Assembly: GCF_004379255.2 (NCBI RefSeq)
Contig: NC_056049.1
Coordinates: 10,834,063 to 10,898,062, forward strand
DNA: 64,000 nt
Source: Salvia splendens
Taxonomy: Eukaryota; Streptophyta; Magnoliopsida; Lamiales; Lamiaceae
Reading direction: 5' to 3'
This document shows positions 34,360 to 45,638 of the stretch, piece by piece; position 1 is the first letter of the stretch; each line of letters starts with the position of its first letter. Position numbers and translations under genes: made by a program. A model generated the notes under the pieces. The model was not told the DNA's origin. It searched no databases and saw nothing but the letters and a program-made list of their open reading frames with translations.

Positions 34360-35857
34360 TGATAAGTCGTATTCTAGGCCTCGGTTACTGGTCAGTATGA
34401 CAGGTTTAAATGATTATATTTGCAAAGCAGTTGCTCAAAGTGTGCATGATAAGTGTTCTGGCCAGTAGGGAAGTTCCGGAGTGTTCGGGTAGAAAAAGCG
34501 CCAGCATGGTCTCATACTGATCCGTATACATGCTAAAACGGCTTGAGATGAAGAAGACGGATAGCTGGGACGGATTACCCACAATCAAGGGCAAAGAAGT
34601 CAAATTGCAGCGAGGATTTACCCTAAAATCAAGGGTAGCCTCCCTATAAAAGGTAGCCAAGTTGGAGAGAGAAGAAAAGGGGGGGATAGACTTCAATTCA
34701 CCATCATCTTTAGGTAGAGAGTTCTCTCGGGAATTTCAGTCTTTCAGCCGTGTCCACTTCTTGCCTCGCCGAGCCATGATCACCTGACGTTCAGAATGTT
34801 CCCGAGTTCCAGTCATCGTCCGTTCCAGTTAGCTAGATCGTAGTTCCAGTCAGAGATTTTATCGCCCGGAGTGGCAAACAATCTTTAAATTGCTTTCGTA
34901 GTTTAATTAGTTCTCCGTCTTTACGTTGGATTTCTGTTACATTTTGGGATTTTGTTGTTTTGAAATGCTTGCTTTGGATATCCGAACGTGTTAATGCTAT
35001 GAAGTTGATTTCCGTTTCGTTCATTGTAGTGTTCTTTTCTTTCCTTGTCTAGTTAGCTTAGATCTAAGATTTCTCGGTGTTTTAAGTGCTAAATCTCTAA
35101 ATTCTGTTACGTAACAAATTTCTTTAGGATAGGTAAACATGTACTATTTGATCTGGAAGTAGATCGTTGCATGCAAGGCTTCGTTTTATTTTCTGAATCG
35201 ATCTTTCATGTTGACCAGCATGCAGAAGTCCAGTTTCAGCGTTTGATTTCAGATTTGATTTCTTAGTTTTAGATCTGTGTTCGCGAGTTGTTAATCAGCG
35301 TTTGCCGGGTTGGATCTGGAATTGTTATCTGAGTTTAAGTTGTGTTGTTGGAGAAGACGATGTCTACATCCAGATTGGGGACCACCTTACTTTTATTTAC
35401 TTTTGCTTTCTTTTGTCCTTCACCTCTGGTTGTACCTGCAGATCTGTCAGCCTAGTCACCACTACCTCCACTACACTCTGAATATTCTGTTTAGCCAAAA
35501 ATAGAAATACCGTCCTTTCCAAACAATTTCTGTTACACCATGTCCCCTCATTTCCACGTACACAGTTGCATTCCATGATCTGCTCCCCCATCCTAGTCAG
35601 TAGGACGCCACCCTTTAATTACTCGCCTAGGTAGAAACTCAACCCGAGCGTGGTAGCTAACCAACCCTCCAAAACATCACCGCAGTAGTTTAAACGCACC
35701 ATCTCTGTGGGATTCGACCCTTACCTCCACTATACTGATCAGTAGAAGTGGGTTGAGGAATCTTTGAAGACGAGGTCTAGGCTTAGTTAGGATCTTTATC
35801 CTGCCAGTAGGATATATCCTCACTTGAACGAGACCTACGCACCTCGTAACCTCTTCA
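34360..35857 (+). repeat. 5' LTR of element A
   Basis: TGATAAGTCG...CCTCTTCA, 1498 bp. The TATA box is at 34645-34652. The downstream half contains several short frames that are identical in the 3' LTR and not convincingly coding. Confidence 0.95.
34645..34652 (+). promoter_or_regulatory. TATA box of element A LTR
   Basis: TATAAAAG 285 bp into the LTR. The same TATAAAAGG occurs at matching positions in the LTR of C/D (52467-52475) and, on the minus strand, of E (58706-58714), which supports a promoter role. Confidence 0.65.
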
Positions 35858-35859
35858 AA

Positions 35860-35879
35860 TGGCGCCGTTGCCGGGGATG
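35860..35879 (+). other. Primer-binding site of element A (tRNA-Asp)
   Basis: TGGCGCCGTTGCCGGGGATG two bases after the LTR; complementary to the acceptor-TΨC end of plant tRNA-Asp. Confidence 0.9.
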
Positions 35880-35963
35880 GATGGCGTTTTATATACTATT
35901 GTGTGTGATACTTTGGCGTAAATATTGTGTATAATTTTTTCTCTTTTTCTTTTGTTTCAGTTT

Positions 35964-38900
35964 ATGAGAAGCAGTTCGGATCCTAATCCGTGGAAACCGA
36001 AGATACTTCAGCGAGGATCCATACTTGTGACCACTCGTTCTGGCCTGTCAACAACTCTGTCTGACCTAGACACGAGTAGCGACGAAGAACAGTACACCAT
36101 AGAAGGACCAATTCCCGTGGAGTTACCACTGTTGGAAGGCAATCCAGGAATGGCTGCCAACATGGACGAAGATCCAGAGATCGGTACGCTGAATGCGCAT
36201 ACCGAAGGAGAACCACCGCAAGCTATCGTGGTCACCCCGGGACAGACTGCTTGTGACGTGAAGCCTCATGTCATAGCGATTCTACCTACATACTGCGGGA
36301 AAAGCTATGAAGGGCCGTATGAGTTCCTTCACGAATTTTGTAAGATTTGTAGAGCGCAGAGAAGACCAGCAGGAGCGACTGAAGATGATTATAGGCTGAA
36401 AGCTCTGCCATTTGTGCTCAAGGGGGAAGCGAACACCTGGTTCATGCGCTTGCCCCCTGACTCTATTGAGACTTGGGCCGACTTCAAGTCAGCATTCCTG
36501 GGCGAGTTTTTTCCGTCATCTAAGACAAGCGCACTGAAGAGAGAAATAACGAATGTGAAGCAAGGATATGACGAGCCCTTGAGCGACTATTGGGCAAGAT
36601 ACATGGGTCTTTTGGAATCGTGTCCCAACCATCGCATGGCGGACATTGAAGTACATCATACTTTCTACGAGGGCATGAACGCGGTAACCAAAGACCTGGC
36701 CAATTCATCTTCGGGAGGAAGCTTCACGCAATTACGGGTCAGCGAAGCAAAGAGAGTCCTAAGGAAGCTACTGAATGCAAAGAAAGAGTATGACCATTCA
36801 AGGGAAGGATACAACCGAGAGCGGGCTGCTGTTGCATCGACTACTGATCAGGAGAACAAGCTGGAGCAGAAAATGGACTTGAAGATGGATGAACTGAAGA
36901 AGTCACTTTTGAGTGCCATCGAGAAGAGCACTCCACCACCTCTCCCAACTGGGAACTACAAGGGTGCAGAGCAGGGGAATCAAGGGGCCCAATACGAGCA
37001 TCCGAATGACTTGATCAGTACGGAGCAAGCTAATGCTGCTGGGTATTTTAACCAGAATGGGAATTGGATCCAGGGGAGACAACGGGACGCACCATGGAGG
37101 GACCACCCGAATTTTCGATGGGGAGAAGGGAACCAAAACCAGAACCAAGGTCAAGGCCAGAACCAATATAACCCTTACCCGAACCAAAACCCTAACCGTG
37201 GACCAGCAAACCCAGACTTCCAGCCCAACTGGTCAGGAAGAAACCAACAAGCCCAAAACTATAACCCACAAAGCTCAAACTCGAACCCTGTTTACGTGCC
37301 ACCCCATCAGAGAAATTTCCAAAACTACCAAAATCAACCAAACCAAGCATCCCAACACCATCAGAACCAGAATCAATTCCAAGCCCAGCACCAGAATCAA
37401 TATCCTCAAGATCAGTACACTCCTCCTGCCCAATATAACCAATACCCGCCTAATCAAGGACAGCAAACCTTCCAGAACTATCAACACCAAGGGCCGGGTC
37501 ATTTCCAAAACTCGAACAGGCCGAGGAGATCCGTTGAGGACATGATGAGTGAAATGCTAGCATCACAACAGAACATCAAAGGAGAATTGCAAGCCCATAA
37601 TGAGGTCGTGCAGGGGATGCAAAATGCCCAGAAAGAACATAAGGCGAACATGGATATGATGAATAGGCAGTTAGCTCAACTGGCCAGTTCGATGGGTGAT
37701 TTGAAGGGAAATGCAGGAAAACTCCCATCTACAGTCCAAATGCCCGAGAAGGCAAATGTGAGTAAGGTCACGTTGAGGTCAGGAACTACTTATGACGCAC
37801 CTCAACCGAAACAGCCGAGTGAAGGATCGAATGGAACGAAGATAGGAGGCGAGACAATTTCAGCTGAGGAAATAGGGAATTTCATGCCTCGAATGCAGGA
37901 TCCATTCTTCCTGGATGATACACCAAGTATAAGAGGTGAACCCGATGCCTTACTGACCAGGAAGGAACCTCCTCAAGAGAAAAATCCCAGAATGGAGGCT
38001 CGGACCCAAGAGCTACCAAAGAAAGTTGCTGAGGAACCCGTAGAAGAGAAAAAAGGGGAGAAACCATTCCCATTCCGATTTGTTACAAAGAGGAAGAAAG
38101 AGAACCCGGTCGACTACTTGTCGATTTTTGGAAGGTTGGACGTCACCATACCATTCCTCCAAGCCGTGAAACTACCCCCGCTCGGAAAATTCATTAAGGA
38201 TTTCATAGCCGGGAAAGCTCAAAAAGATGGTCAAATCATGGTGGAAGGGATCGCATCCGCAATTGTGCAAGAGAAACTGCCGCCCAAAAGGGCCGATCCA
38301 GGTATGTTCACTTTACCCATAACTATAGGGGATGTGAAGGTTGAACATGCGATGTGTGATCTTGGAGCTTCCATTAATGTCATGCCATTATCAATCTATA
38401 ACCGACTGAAAGGAGTGAGGCTGTCAAACACTAGGGTGTTGATCCAGCTGGCTGATAGGTCGTGCATAAGCCCTGAGGGAGTTTTAGAGAACGTGTTGGT
38501 TAGAGTACAGGAGTTCACATACCCTGCTGATTTTTATGTGATCAAAATGAGTGAGCATGAAGCGAGAGAGTCTAGTGGAGTCTTGTTAGGGAGACCTTTT
38601 TTGAGAACGACTAAGACAATAGTGGATATGGCCGAGGGGACTATTTGCATTGATTTTAATGGTGAGAAGTTTACTTTTGATATAAATGATGCCATGAAGA
38701 AACCCATTGATTCTGAAAATCTATGCTTTGTTGATGTGATTGACCCTCTAGTCCAAGATTTTCTTGAGACCGAACTATTACAGGAAAAACTCCAGGCTTT
38801 AGATGCTTGTGATCAGGCCGACGAAGAAGCTGCTGCGTGGTGTGAGTTGATCAGTAGCCAGGGGTTGACCGACGAAGAAATAGAAGGAGCGATCAAGGAA

Positions 38901-41900
38901 TTCTGTCAAAAGTCGGCGTTCATTGGAGCCGCAGGGGCCAAGCTTCCAGTCAGTACGGAAGAACCTTCAGGGGAAGACTTAAAGAAAGACGGGGAGGCCC
39001 AGAAAAACCCTCTACCCGAAGACACACTTCCACCCCAAGTCGAGCTAAAAAAGTTACCATCGAACTTGAAGTATGCCTACCTCGGGGAGGAGAACTCATA
39101 TCCCGTAATCATCAACAGCAGTCTCACAAAAGAACAAGAAGCGCGGCTACTGACTGTGTTGAATAGGAATAAGAAGGCAATCGGATGGAGCCTTACAGAT
39201 CTAGTAGGGATAAGCCCCGACGTTTGCATGCACCACATCAGGCTAGAAGAGGGAGCGAAGGCTCATCGAGATGCTCAAAGGAAGGTAAACCCTAACATGC
39301 GAGAGGAAATTTTAAAGGAAATCTTGAAGTTGTTGTCGCTAGGGATTATCTATTCAGTGCCGGACAGTGAGTGGGTCAGCCCGATCCACATGGTTCCAAA
39401 GAAATTCGGGATCCAAGTTGTCAAGAATGAGAGGAACGAGCTGATTCCAACAAGGCTGGTCACGGGTTGGCGAATGTGCATCGACTACCGGAAGCTGAAC
39501 AACGCAACAAGGAAGGACCATTTTCCTTTGCCTTTCATCGACCAGATATTAGAGAGATTAGCTGGGAAAAAATTTTTCTGCTTCCTAGATGGGTACAGCG
39601 GGTACTTCCAAATTCACGTGGATCCTGATGACCAGGACAAAACCACTTTTACTTGCCCGTTTGGAACCTATGCATACCGTCGCATGCCTTTCGGTTTATG
39701 CAACGCTCCAGGTACGTTTCAACGATGCATGATGAGCATATTTTCCGATTTGATTGAGGAGTGCATAGAAATATTTATGGATGACTTCACGGTTTACGGA
39801 GACTCGTTCGACTCTTGCCTTCATCATTTGGACATAGTTTTGGAAAGGTGTCAAGCAAAGAGTCTGGTTTTGAACTTCGAGAAGTGCCATTTTATGGTCA
39901 CCGAAGGGATAGTCCTAGGACACGTAGTCTCAGAAAGAGGTATCCAGGTGGATCGAGCCAAGGTGGATGTCATATCCAAATTACCATTCCCTACTGATCA
40001 GAAGGGAATAAGGGGTTTCCTGGGACATGCTGGATTTTATCGAAGATTTATAAAGGATTTCTCCAAAATCGCCCAACCCCTTACCAGACTGCTTCAAAAT
40101 GATGTGGAGTTCGTTTTTGATGAGCAATGCAAGGCAGCTTTCGATCTTCTCAAAGAAAAATTAGTATCCGCACCTATCATACGAGCTCCTGATTGGAACC
40201 ATCCTTTCGAAGTAATGTGCGACGCCAGCGACTTTGCGGTAGGGGCCGTGCTGGGTCAGAAGATCGATGGGAGGAGGCACGTAATTTTTTATGCGTCCAA
40301 GACTCTAAATCAAGCCCAGCGGAATTACGATACCACCGAAAAGGAGATGCTGGCAGTGGTGTTTTCTTTCGAGAAGTTCCGGCCATATTTGCTGGGATCT
40401 AAGGTCGTAGTATACACTGACCATGCAGCCCTTAAGTATCTAGTTACCAAGAGAGAATCAAAACCACGCTTGATCCGATGGGTACTCTTGTTGCAAGAAT
40501 TTGATTGGGAGGTGGAAGATAAGAGAGGAGTCGAAAACAAGGTGGCAGACCATTTGAGCAGAATAGTGCAAGAAGGAAACAGCGAGGAGGTGCACGACCA
40601 GTTTCTAGAGGAACACTTATGTGAGGTGATTTTTGCACCCAGAAAAATTGATTGGGAAGAAGTGTACAAACTTACTGGTCAGAATGATGCAGCAAAAGGA
40701 AAAGAGAAGGTAGGGCAGGAGCCATGGTATGCGGACCTGGCCAACTACCTAGTAACTGGAGAACTTCCAGAGGTACCAAGTGTTACCAAAGCCCAACGAA
40801 TGAAGATCAAGAGTGAGGCAAAATATTATTTTTGGGACGACCCTTACCTATGGAGGGTAGGATCCGATCAAGTGATAAGAAGGTGCATTCCTGACTGGGA
40901 ACAGCGGGATGTGTTGACCCACTGCCATTCGTTAGCATGTGGAGGGCACTTCGGATCCAAGAAGACGGCAAGGAAGATTCTGGATAGCGGCTTTTACTGG
41001 CCAACTCTCAACAAAGATGCATACGAGTTCTGCCGGAGCTGTGAGCGTTGCCAACTGACCGGTGGAATATCTGCCCAAGATGAGATGCCGCAAGTACCGA
41101 TTATTGTTTGTGAATTATTCGACATATGGGGAATGGATTTCATGGGGCCTTTTCCCTCGTCCTATGGCAATCTGTATATCCTAGTCGCGGTGGATTACGT
41201 CTCCAAATGGGTAGAAGCGACAGCCACAAGTACGTGTGAAGCAAAGGAGGTGGCCAAATTCTTAAAGAGTCACATTTTCAGCCGTTTCGGAGTCCCAAGG
41301 GCGATCATCTCTGATCAAGGTACACACTTTTGTAATCGTACAATTGAAGCTTTAATGAAAAAGTACGGTGTGCACCATAGACTTTCAAGCCCCTACCACC
41401 CGCAAGCTAACGGCCAAGCCGAGATCTCTAATCGAGAGATAAAGAAGATTTTGGAGAAAACTGTAAATCCTTCTCGGAAGGATTGGAGCGTGAGATTAGA
41501 GGATGCTCTCTGGGCATATCGAACAGCCTACAAGACCCCCATTGGTATGTCCCCTTACCGAATAGTTTTTGGAAAAATGTGCCACTTACCTGTAGGGATC
41601 GAGCACCGAGCATACTGGGCAGTACAGAAAGTGAATATGGATGCTACAGCCTGTGAGGAGGAAAGGAAGCTGCAATTACAGGAGCTTGAAGAACTTAGAT
41701 TGGAATCTTTCGACTCGGCCATGTGGTACAAGGAGCGAACGAAATTATGGCATGATAGAAATCTGAGAACCAAGGAGCTCCATGTTGGCCAGAAAGTACT
41801 ACTCTTCCAGTCGAGATTGAAGTTAATGCCCGGGAAACTCAAATCTAAGTGGACAGGACCGTACATCGTAACAGCCCTCCGAGCTAATGGAGCGGTGGAG

Positions 41901-42032
41901 ATTTCAGGGAGTCTTTCTAACTCTGAGCCTTTTGTTGTGAATGGACATAGGTTGAAAATCTTTAGGGATAATAGTGAGGTGGGGGTAGTGGATGAAATTC
42001 CACTACTACCACATACTAAGGTCACATACTGA
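35964..42032 (+). CDS. gag-pol: Athila gag-pol polyprotein, intact (2022 aa)
   Basis: A single open frame encodes gag, aspartic protease, RT, RNase H and integrase for reverse transcription and insertion of the element. The first ATG is at 35964 ([10 protein letters not shown]); the frame upstream lacks an ATG. Rough positions counted from 35925: retrotransposon gag domain 115-290 ([32 protein letters not shown]); Gln/Asn-rich tract 350-540, with no CCHC zinc knuckle; protease 795-900 with CDLGAS; RT 1110-1290 with FMDD at about 1283; RNase H 1420-1550 ([19 protein letters not shown]); integrase zinc-binding domain about 1665-1710 (HCHS..GGHF...CERCQ). The integrase catalytic D, D, E are in WGMDFMG, SDQGTHF and NREIKKI, followed by a WTGPY end module and no chromodomain. 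No frameshift separates gag from pol. A TTTGTTTCAG just before the ATG resembles a splice acceptor and is conserved in D. Confidence 0.95.
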   Translation: MRSSSDPNPWKPKILQRGSILVTTRSGLSTTLSDLDTSSDEEQYTIEGPIPVELPLLEGNPGMAANMDEDPEIGTLNAHTEGEPPQAIVVTPGQTACDVKPHVIAILPTYCGKSYEGPYEFLHEFCKICRAQRRPAGATEDDYRLKALPFVLKGEANTWFMRLPPDSIETWADFKSAFLGEFFPSSKTSALKREITNVKQGYDEPLSDYWARYMGLLESCPNHRMADIEVHHTFYEGMNAVTKDLANSSSGGSFTQLRVSEAKRVLRKLLNAKKEYDHSREGYNRERAAVASTTDQENKLEQKMDLKMDELKKSLLSAIEKSTPPPLPTGNYKGAEQGNQGAQYEHPNDLISTEQANAAGYFNQNGNWIQGRQRDAPWRDHPNFRWGEGNQNQNQGQGQNQYNPYPNQNPNRGPANPDFQPNWSGRNQQAQNYNPQSSNSNPVYVPPHQRNFQNYQNQPNQASQHHQNQNQFQAQHQNQYPQDQYTPPAQYNQYPPNQGQQTFQNYQHQGPGHFQNSNRPRRSVEDMMSEMLASQQNIKGELQAHNEVVQGMQNAQKEHKANMDMMNRQLAQLASSMGDLKGNAGKLPSTVQMPEKANVSKVTLRSGTTYDAPQPKQPSEGSNGTKIGGETISAEEIGNFMPRMQDPFFLDDTPSIRGEPDALLTRKEPPQEKNPRMEARTQELPKKVAEEPVEEKKGEKPFPFRFVTKRKKENPVDYLSIFGRLDVTIPFLQAVKLPPLGKFIKDFIAGKAQKDGQIMVEGIASAIVQEKLPPKRADPGMFTLPITIGDVKVEHAMCDLGASINVMPLSIYNRLKGVRLSNTRVLIQLADRSCISPEGVLENVLVRVQEFTYPADFYVIKMSEHEARESSGVLLGRPFLRTTKTIVDMAEGTICIDFNGEKFTFDINDAMKKPIDSENLCFVDVIDPLVQDFLETELLQEKLQALDACDQADEEAAAWCELISSQGLTDEEIEGAIKEFCQKSAFIGAAGAKLPVSTEEPSGEDLKKDGEAQKNPLPEDTLPPQVELKKLPSNLKYAYLGEENSYPVIINSSLTKEQEARLLTVLNRNKKAIGWSLTDLVGISPDVCMHHIRLEEGAKAHRDAQRKVNPNMREEILKEILKLLSLGIIYSVPDSEWVSPIHMVPKKFGIQVVKNERNELIPTRLVTGWRMCIDYRKLNNATRKDHFPLPFIDQILERLAGKKFFCFLDGYSGYFQIHVDPDDQDKTTFTCPFGTYAYRRMPFGLCNAPGTFQRCMMSIFSDLIEECIEIFMDDFTVYGDSFDSCLHHLDIVLERCQAKSLVLNFEKCHFMVTEGIVLGHVVSERGIQVDRAKVDVISKLPFPTDQKGIRGFLGHAGFYRRFIKDFSKIAQPLTRLLQNDVEFVFDEQCKAAFDLLKEKLVSAPIIRAPDWNHPFEVMCDASDFAVGAVLGQKIDGRRHVIFYASKTLNQAQRNYDTTEKEMLAVVFSFEKFRPYLLGSKVVVYTDHAALKYLVTKRESKPRLIRWVLLLQEFDWEVEDKRGVENKVADHLSRIVQEGNSEEVHDQFLEEHLCEVIFAPRKIDWEEVYKLTGQNDAAKGKEKVGQEPWYADLANYLVTGELPEVPSVTKAQRMKIKSEAKYYFWDDPYLWRVGSDQVIRRCIPDWEQRDVLTHCHSLACGGHFGSKKTARKILDSGFYWPTLNKDAYEFCRSCERCQLTGGISAQDEMPQVPIIVCELFDIWGMDFMGPFPSSYGNLYILVAVDYVSKWVEATATSTCEAKEVAKFLKSHIFSRFGVPRAIISDQGTHFCNRTIEALMKKYGVHHRLSSPYHPQANGQAEISNREIKKILEKTVNPSRKDWSVRLEDALWAYRTAYKTPIGMSPYRIVFGKMCHLPVGIEHRAYWAVQKVNMDATACEEERKLQLQELEELRLESFDSAMWYKERTKLWHDRNLRTKELHVGQKVLLFQSRLKLMPGKLKSKWTGPYIVTALRANGAVEISGSLSNSEPFVVNGHRLKIFRDNSEVGVVDEIPLLPHTKVTY

Positions 42033-42668
42033 TTAGTAAGATAGGAATTTGGAATTCCACGTGGCTAGTTTCATTTTGATAATATTCTGCATATACTGGC
42101 CAGGTAGGATTCCAAATTACCTAAGGAGAATGTAAATACTGTATATACGTAATTAATTTTTGCATGCTTGAAAATTTTCTAAAAATCCAAAAATATATTT
42201 TCGGGCCTTAAATTAGGGTTGGGGTACACTTTGACCAAGAGATTACCTATTTAGTGTCACTCCAATTCGTATTTAAGTGCCATTTTGAATTATTTTCCGT
42301 AATAGGTAAGTATAGAGGGAAATTGTGGATAGGACGTAAATTTGAATTAAGCGTGTGCAGCTTTTGCAGGGTGGCAGTGCTGGAATGGTGTGGAGCAGAG
42401 AGAGTACACACGCTAGCCAATCAGGAACCAACGCCTGTCGCCCAACCACTTTTCACATGAAGCGGCATGACCGGTAACCACTGATAGCCGGTTGAAACCA
42501 CCTGCAACTGCCATTTCTAATCCGAACTAAACCAACCGACCCTCCCTTTCTCCCTCAAAAACTCTCATTTCCAAAATACCTTTCAAGAAATTCTCCTCTA
42601 TCCCTCTCACAGAACCATCGTTCTCAAACCAAACCCTAATTTCTACCGTCAAATCACAAATTACAGTC
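42033..42668 (+). other. Spacer between pol and the second ORF of element A
   Basis: No coding frame. It holds a CCAATCAGG box at 42417-42425, which has a counterpart in E (CCAATCAG, minus, 63810-63817). A pyrimidine-rich leader of ~120 bp runs up to ATTACAG just before the ATG. Either an internal promoter or a splice acceptor for a subgenomic mRNA would fit; the sequence does not decide. Confidence 0.5.
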
Positions 42669-45638
42669 ATGGGTAAGAAAGCTATCGCGAGGAAAATCAA
42701 GCCCCGTCGTGCGAACACCCAAGATACGCAGCCGCTGCGAGAAGATACCCCGGAGGCCCAACCACAGTCGAACCAACCACCCGCACCGACGGCTCAACCG
42801 CCGGCCACTATTTCTTTGGATGCCGTAATGGTATTCCTTCGCCAACAAGACCCGACTAGGGACTGGACGGCGGCATTGACCAATTTCGGCCACACGGGGG
42901 GCATAGGAACCGCACCCAGTGAAATTCCTCATGCACAGGTCAGACACGCAGAACTACAGTCGGAGGAAGGATCTCCCTCAGCCACCGCGGCATCGGAACC
43001 CTCGGTACCAGATTCGGCAGACCTGGAAGCTATCGCCGCGTTTTACAGCTCCGACTCTGAGGAGCGAAAGAAAAGGTCCAGCCAAGTAAGGGAAACCCAG
43101 GGAGAGAGTGGCGGAGCAAAAATGACGCCCGAGAAGGACCCAGTATTTCAAGAAGTACGACGGCCAGAGATAGATCTGAACGAATCAGCCAGGAAACAGG
43201 GCCTCATGACGGACGAGGAGTTTGACTCGATAATGAACAGGGTAAACCAAAGAGAGGAGACAACTGACTTGGTGGCTGAGGGTCTGGACCTCGCACCAAG
43301 ATCAGTAGGAGAGAATGAACAAGCTCTTAGAGAACCCATACCGAAGGATAAGACATCCCAGTCAGAAGGAGAAGAGGAGAGGGAAAAGCAGAGTGAAGCC
43401 AAGGAAGCAGGAACAGAGACAACAGAACCAGAGGTAGAGGCATCCACCCCAGGGGCACCTCCGGTAGTTAAACCGATCCCCGTCAGAAGGAAACTGGTAG
43501 TGAAGACAGGCTCCAAGGCAGAGCCACCCAAACCGCAGAGGAAATCGCAACGTTGTTTGGGTAAGTGGGCACCCAACAGGGCGAAACCGAACACGGCGGA
43601 GGATCCCCTAGAGATCGTGAGTGACGACGAACCCTGTCCGGCGCAAGAGGATCAGGGTGTGGAAGCCGAGCGGGTGGCTGAGGGACTGGACCTCGCACCC
43701 GAGTCAGTGAGCCCCGAACAATTGGAGAAGGAAGATGCCAAGAAAGAGTATAGCTCCACTACCCAGGAGACGCCACCAACCGAGGCGGAAGAGGAAGCTA
43801 GATACCAAGTAGAAAGGAAAAGAAAGGGCAAGACCGTTGTGGAGAAAAAATCAAAAACCAAAAGAATGCGTACCCCGAACACAGGCATAGTGATCACTGA
43901 GACTGCCCGGAGGACCCCATCAAACCGGCAGACACAGAGCGATAGTGAGTACGAGGCCAGTGAAGAATCTGAATCAGATAGCGACACAACCATGGAAGAG
44001 GAGGAATACAAGGAGCGGGAACTCCCCAACGATCATCGAGAACTGTTGCATCCACCTGCCGAACCACTCCGGTATAAGCGTTGGACGGTGGAACTCACGG
44101 ATGACGTTGTGGAAGAGATGAAGTTGTTTGACGACAAGAAGCTCCAGTCAGTTTACCGCACAAAGAACGCAAAAGGCAAGAAGGTTAAGTGTGGAAAGGT
44201 AATTCATCTCCCATCCTTAGATGAGATGCAAATTAGTGAATCGTTTCTAGCCCTTTTGCATGAGTTGGGTTTTGAATGGTTGTTGAGGAATGAGAAGTTA
44301 AGTGTCCCGGTCGATTTGGCCAAGGAGTTTTTCGCAACTTTTCGATTCGAAGTCACAACTGATTTGGATATAGAGTGTGTTAGCTTCAGGGTATTTGGAG
44401 GAGAAATTAGGATGAATCTGATTGAGTGGACTGTGAGGTTGGGTATATGCAGTTTGGAGGAGGCAATAGGACTTGAATGGAGAAACAGGGAGCGGGGGAT
44501 TCCCCGCCGGCATGTGGAATTTGAGCCCCAGTCGGCTTGGGAGGAACTTACTCACCCCGGAGCAGGGCAGTTCCAATCCACGATCTCCCGATCGATCCAC
44601 CTTAGCGACCCCGTTTTACGCCTGGTTCAACTTTTTTTAGACTACAATCTTTTGGGGCAGTCTAATTCGGCAGTCCGGACATCAATGACGGAGTTGTACC
44701 TTATATGGTGTGCAAAAAAGGGCAAGAAGCTGCACTTAGGGTTCTGGACTGCATACACATGTCACCTCGTCGCAACTCACCCAGCACGGAATATTTCCCT
44801 CTGCCATATATTGAGAATCTTCATGAGGAACAACATCACCGTTTCGGAGGACGAAGACCTAACCCCACTAACGATGGTGAGCGCCCCAGGATTGTTCGAC
44901 ACCCCTCTGTTCGTCCGAACGAACACGGTGTACATGAGGCAGGGCGTGCCCTACTTTTATGCGATGGGAGAAGAGGCAATACCCACTGCTCGGATAGCAA
45001 CAGCTCAGGAAGCACCAGGACATGACCAGAGGCGAGACAGAATTGAACAATCTGTGGAAAAGATGGCTGAGGAAAATAGACAGATGAGGGAAGAGATGAT
45101 TCGTTTAGCGTCAGCAATGGAACAGGTATTGAAGGAGTCTGCGGAGCAGAGAATACTGACTCAGAGGCAAGCCGCTCTAGAAAGGACAGTCACTGAAATG
45201 GCAGAGGAGAATCAGCGATTGAAGGCAGAGGTGATCAAGCTGGCAGGAGTTGTGGAAAGGATGTTGAAGGGCTCTGCAGAGCAGGATATGATGCATCAGA
45301 GGCAGGCGGCCATGGAAGCTATCGTATCAGATCTCGGGGAGGAAAACTCCAAGATGCAAAAAGCAATGAACAGAATGTTAGCCAGTATGGATAACATCTT
45401 AGAAGAAATGACCTACCTGAGGAAGGAGCAAGCTGCAGGACCGAGTGGCCATGGTGGCCGGACTGATGAACCACATATCCAAGAGACCGGAGTAGCAGAT
45501 GAGCAAGAGACAGCGGACGCCGAGGTGCCGGCAAGAGCCGAGGAGTCGGCGAAGGAAAATGAAACTGGAACGGAAGAGGACAACCCGAAGGAACAACCTG
45601 CACCACCTGCCCCACGAAGGAGCAGGCGACTTCGATAG
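42669..45638 (+). CDS. Second (post-pol) ORF of element A, unknown function
   Basis: An intact 989-codon frame after pol, where Athila elements carry their 'env-like' ORF. Visible parts: a basic start MGKKAIARKIKPRR; an acidic, disordered-looking region with LMTDEEFDSI and two AEGLDLAP.SV motifs (about 210 and 337); a Lys/Arg-rich patch RKRKGKTVVEKKSKTKRMR near 382, NLS-like; NTGIVITE; an Asp/Glu-rich run; a conserved globular core about 456-775 (ELLHPPAEPLRYKRW, SISRSIHL-type DPVLRLVQLFLDYNLLGQ, TELYLIWC, FYAMGEEAIP) that recalls the Pfam ATHILA ORF-1 family; three ~43-residue heptad repeats about 788-925 (MAEENRQMREEM, MAEENQRLKAEV, LGEENSKMQKAM); an acidic tail ending RRSRRLR. No signal peptide or membrane span is evident, so an envelope role is unsupported. 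Function unknown; a nuclear or capsid-associated role is only inference. Confidence 0.8.
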   Translation: MGKKAIARKIKPRRANTQDTQPLREDTPEAQPQSNQPPAPTAQPPATISLDAVMVFLRQQDPTRDWTAALTNFGHTGGIGTAPSEIPHAQVRHAELQSEEGSPSATAASEPSVPDSADLEAIAAFYSSDSEERKKRSSQVRETQGESGGAKMTPEKDPVFQEVRRPEIDLNESARKQGLMTDEEFDSIMNRVNQREETTDLVAEGLDLAPRSVGENEQALREPIPKDKTSQSEGEEEREKQSEAKEAGTETTEPEVEASTPGAPPVVKPIPVRRKLVVKTGSKAEPPKPQRKSQRCLGKWAPNRAKPNTAEDPLEIVSDDEPCPAQEDQGVEAERVAEGLDLAPESVSPEQLEKEDAKKEYSSTTQETPPTEAEEEARYQVERKRKGKTVVEKKSKTKRMRTPNTGIVITETARRTPSNRQTQSDSEYEASEESESDSDTTMEEEEYKERELPNDHRELLHPPAEPLRYKRWTVELTDDVVEEMKLFDDKKLQSVYRTKNAKGKKVKCGKVIHLPSLDEMQISESFLALLHELGFEWLLRNEKLSVPVDLAKEFFATFRFEVTTDLDIECVSFRVFGGEIRMNLIEWTVRLGICSLEEAIGLEWRNRERGIPRRHVEFEPQSAWEELTHPGAGQFQSTISRSIHLSDPVLRLVQLFLDYNLLGQSNSAVRTSMTELYLIWCAKKGKKLHLGFWTAYTCHLVATHPARNISLCHILRIFMRNNITVSEDEDLTPLTMVSAPGLFDTPLFVRTNTVYMRQGVPYFYAMGEEAIPTARIATAQEAPGHDQRRDRIEQSVEKMAEENRQMREEMIRLASAMEQVLKESAEQRILTQRQAALERTVTEMAEENQRLKAEVIKLAGVVERMLKGSAEQDMMHQRQAAMEAIVSDLGEENSKMQKAMNRMLASMDNILEEMTYLRKEQAAGPSGHGGRTDEPHIQETGVADEQETADAEVPARAEESAKENETGTEEDNPKEQPAPPAPRRSRRLR

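Noticed and set aside
34406..35591. Short frames in the LTR of A on both strands
   Set aside because: They recur in both LTRs only because the LTRs are copies; they lack domains and are not kept in C/D or E.
37033..37545. 170-codon frame inside the Gln/Asn-rich part of gag
   Set aside because: A +1 shadow of the AAC/CAA-rich gag tract; no counterpart is kept in D.
42669..45638. Calling the post-pol ORF a retroviral-type envelope
   Set aside because: Position fits the 'env-like' label used for Athila, but no signal peptide, membrane anchor or glycoprotein-like Cys pattern is visible.
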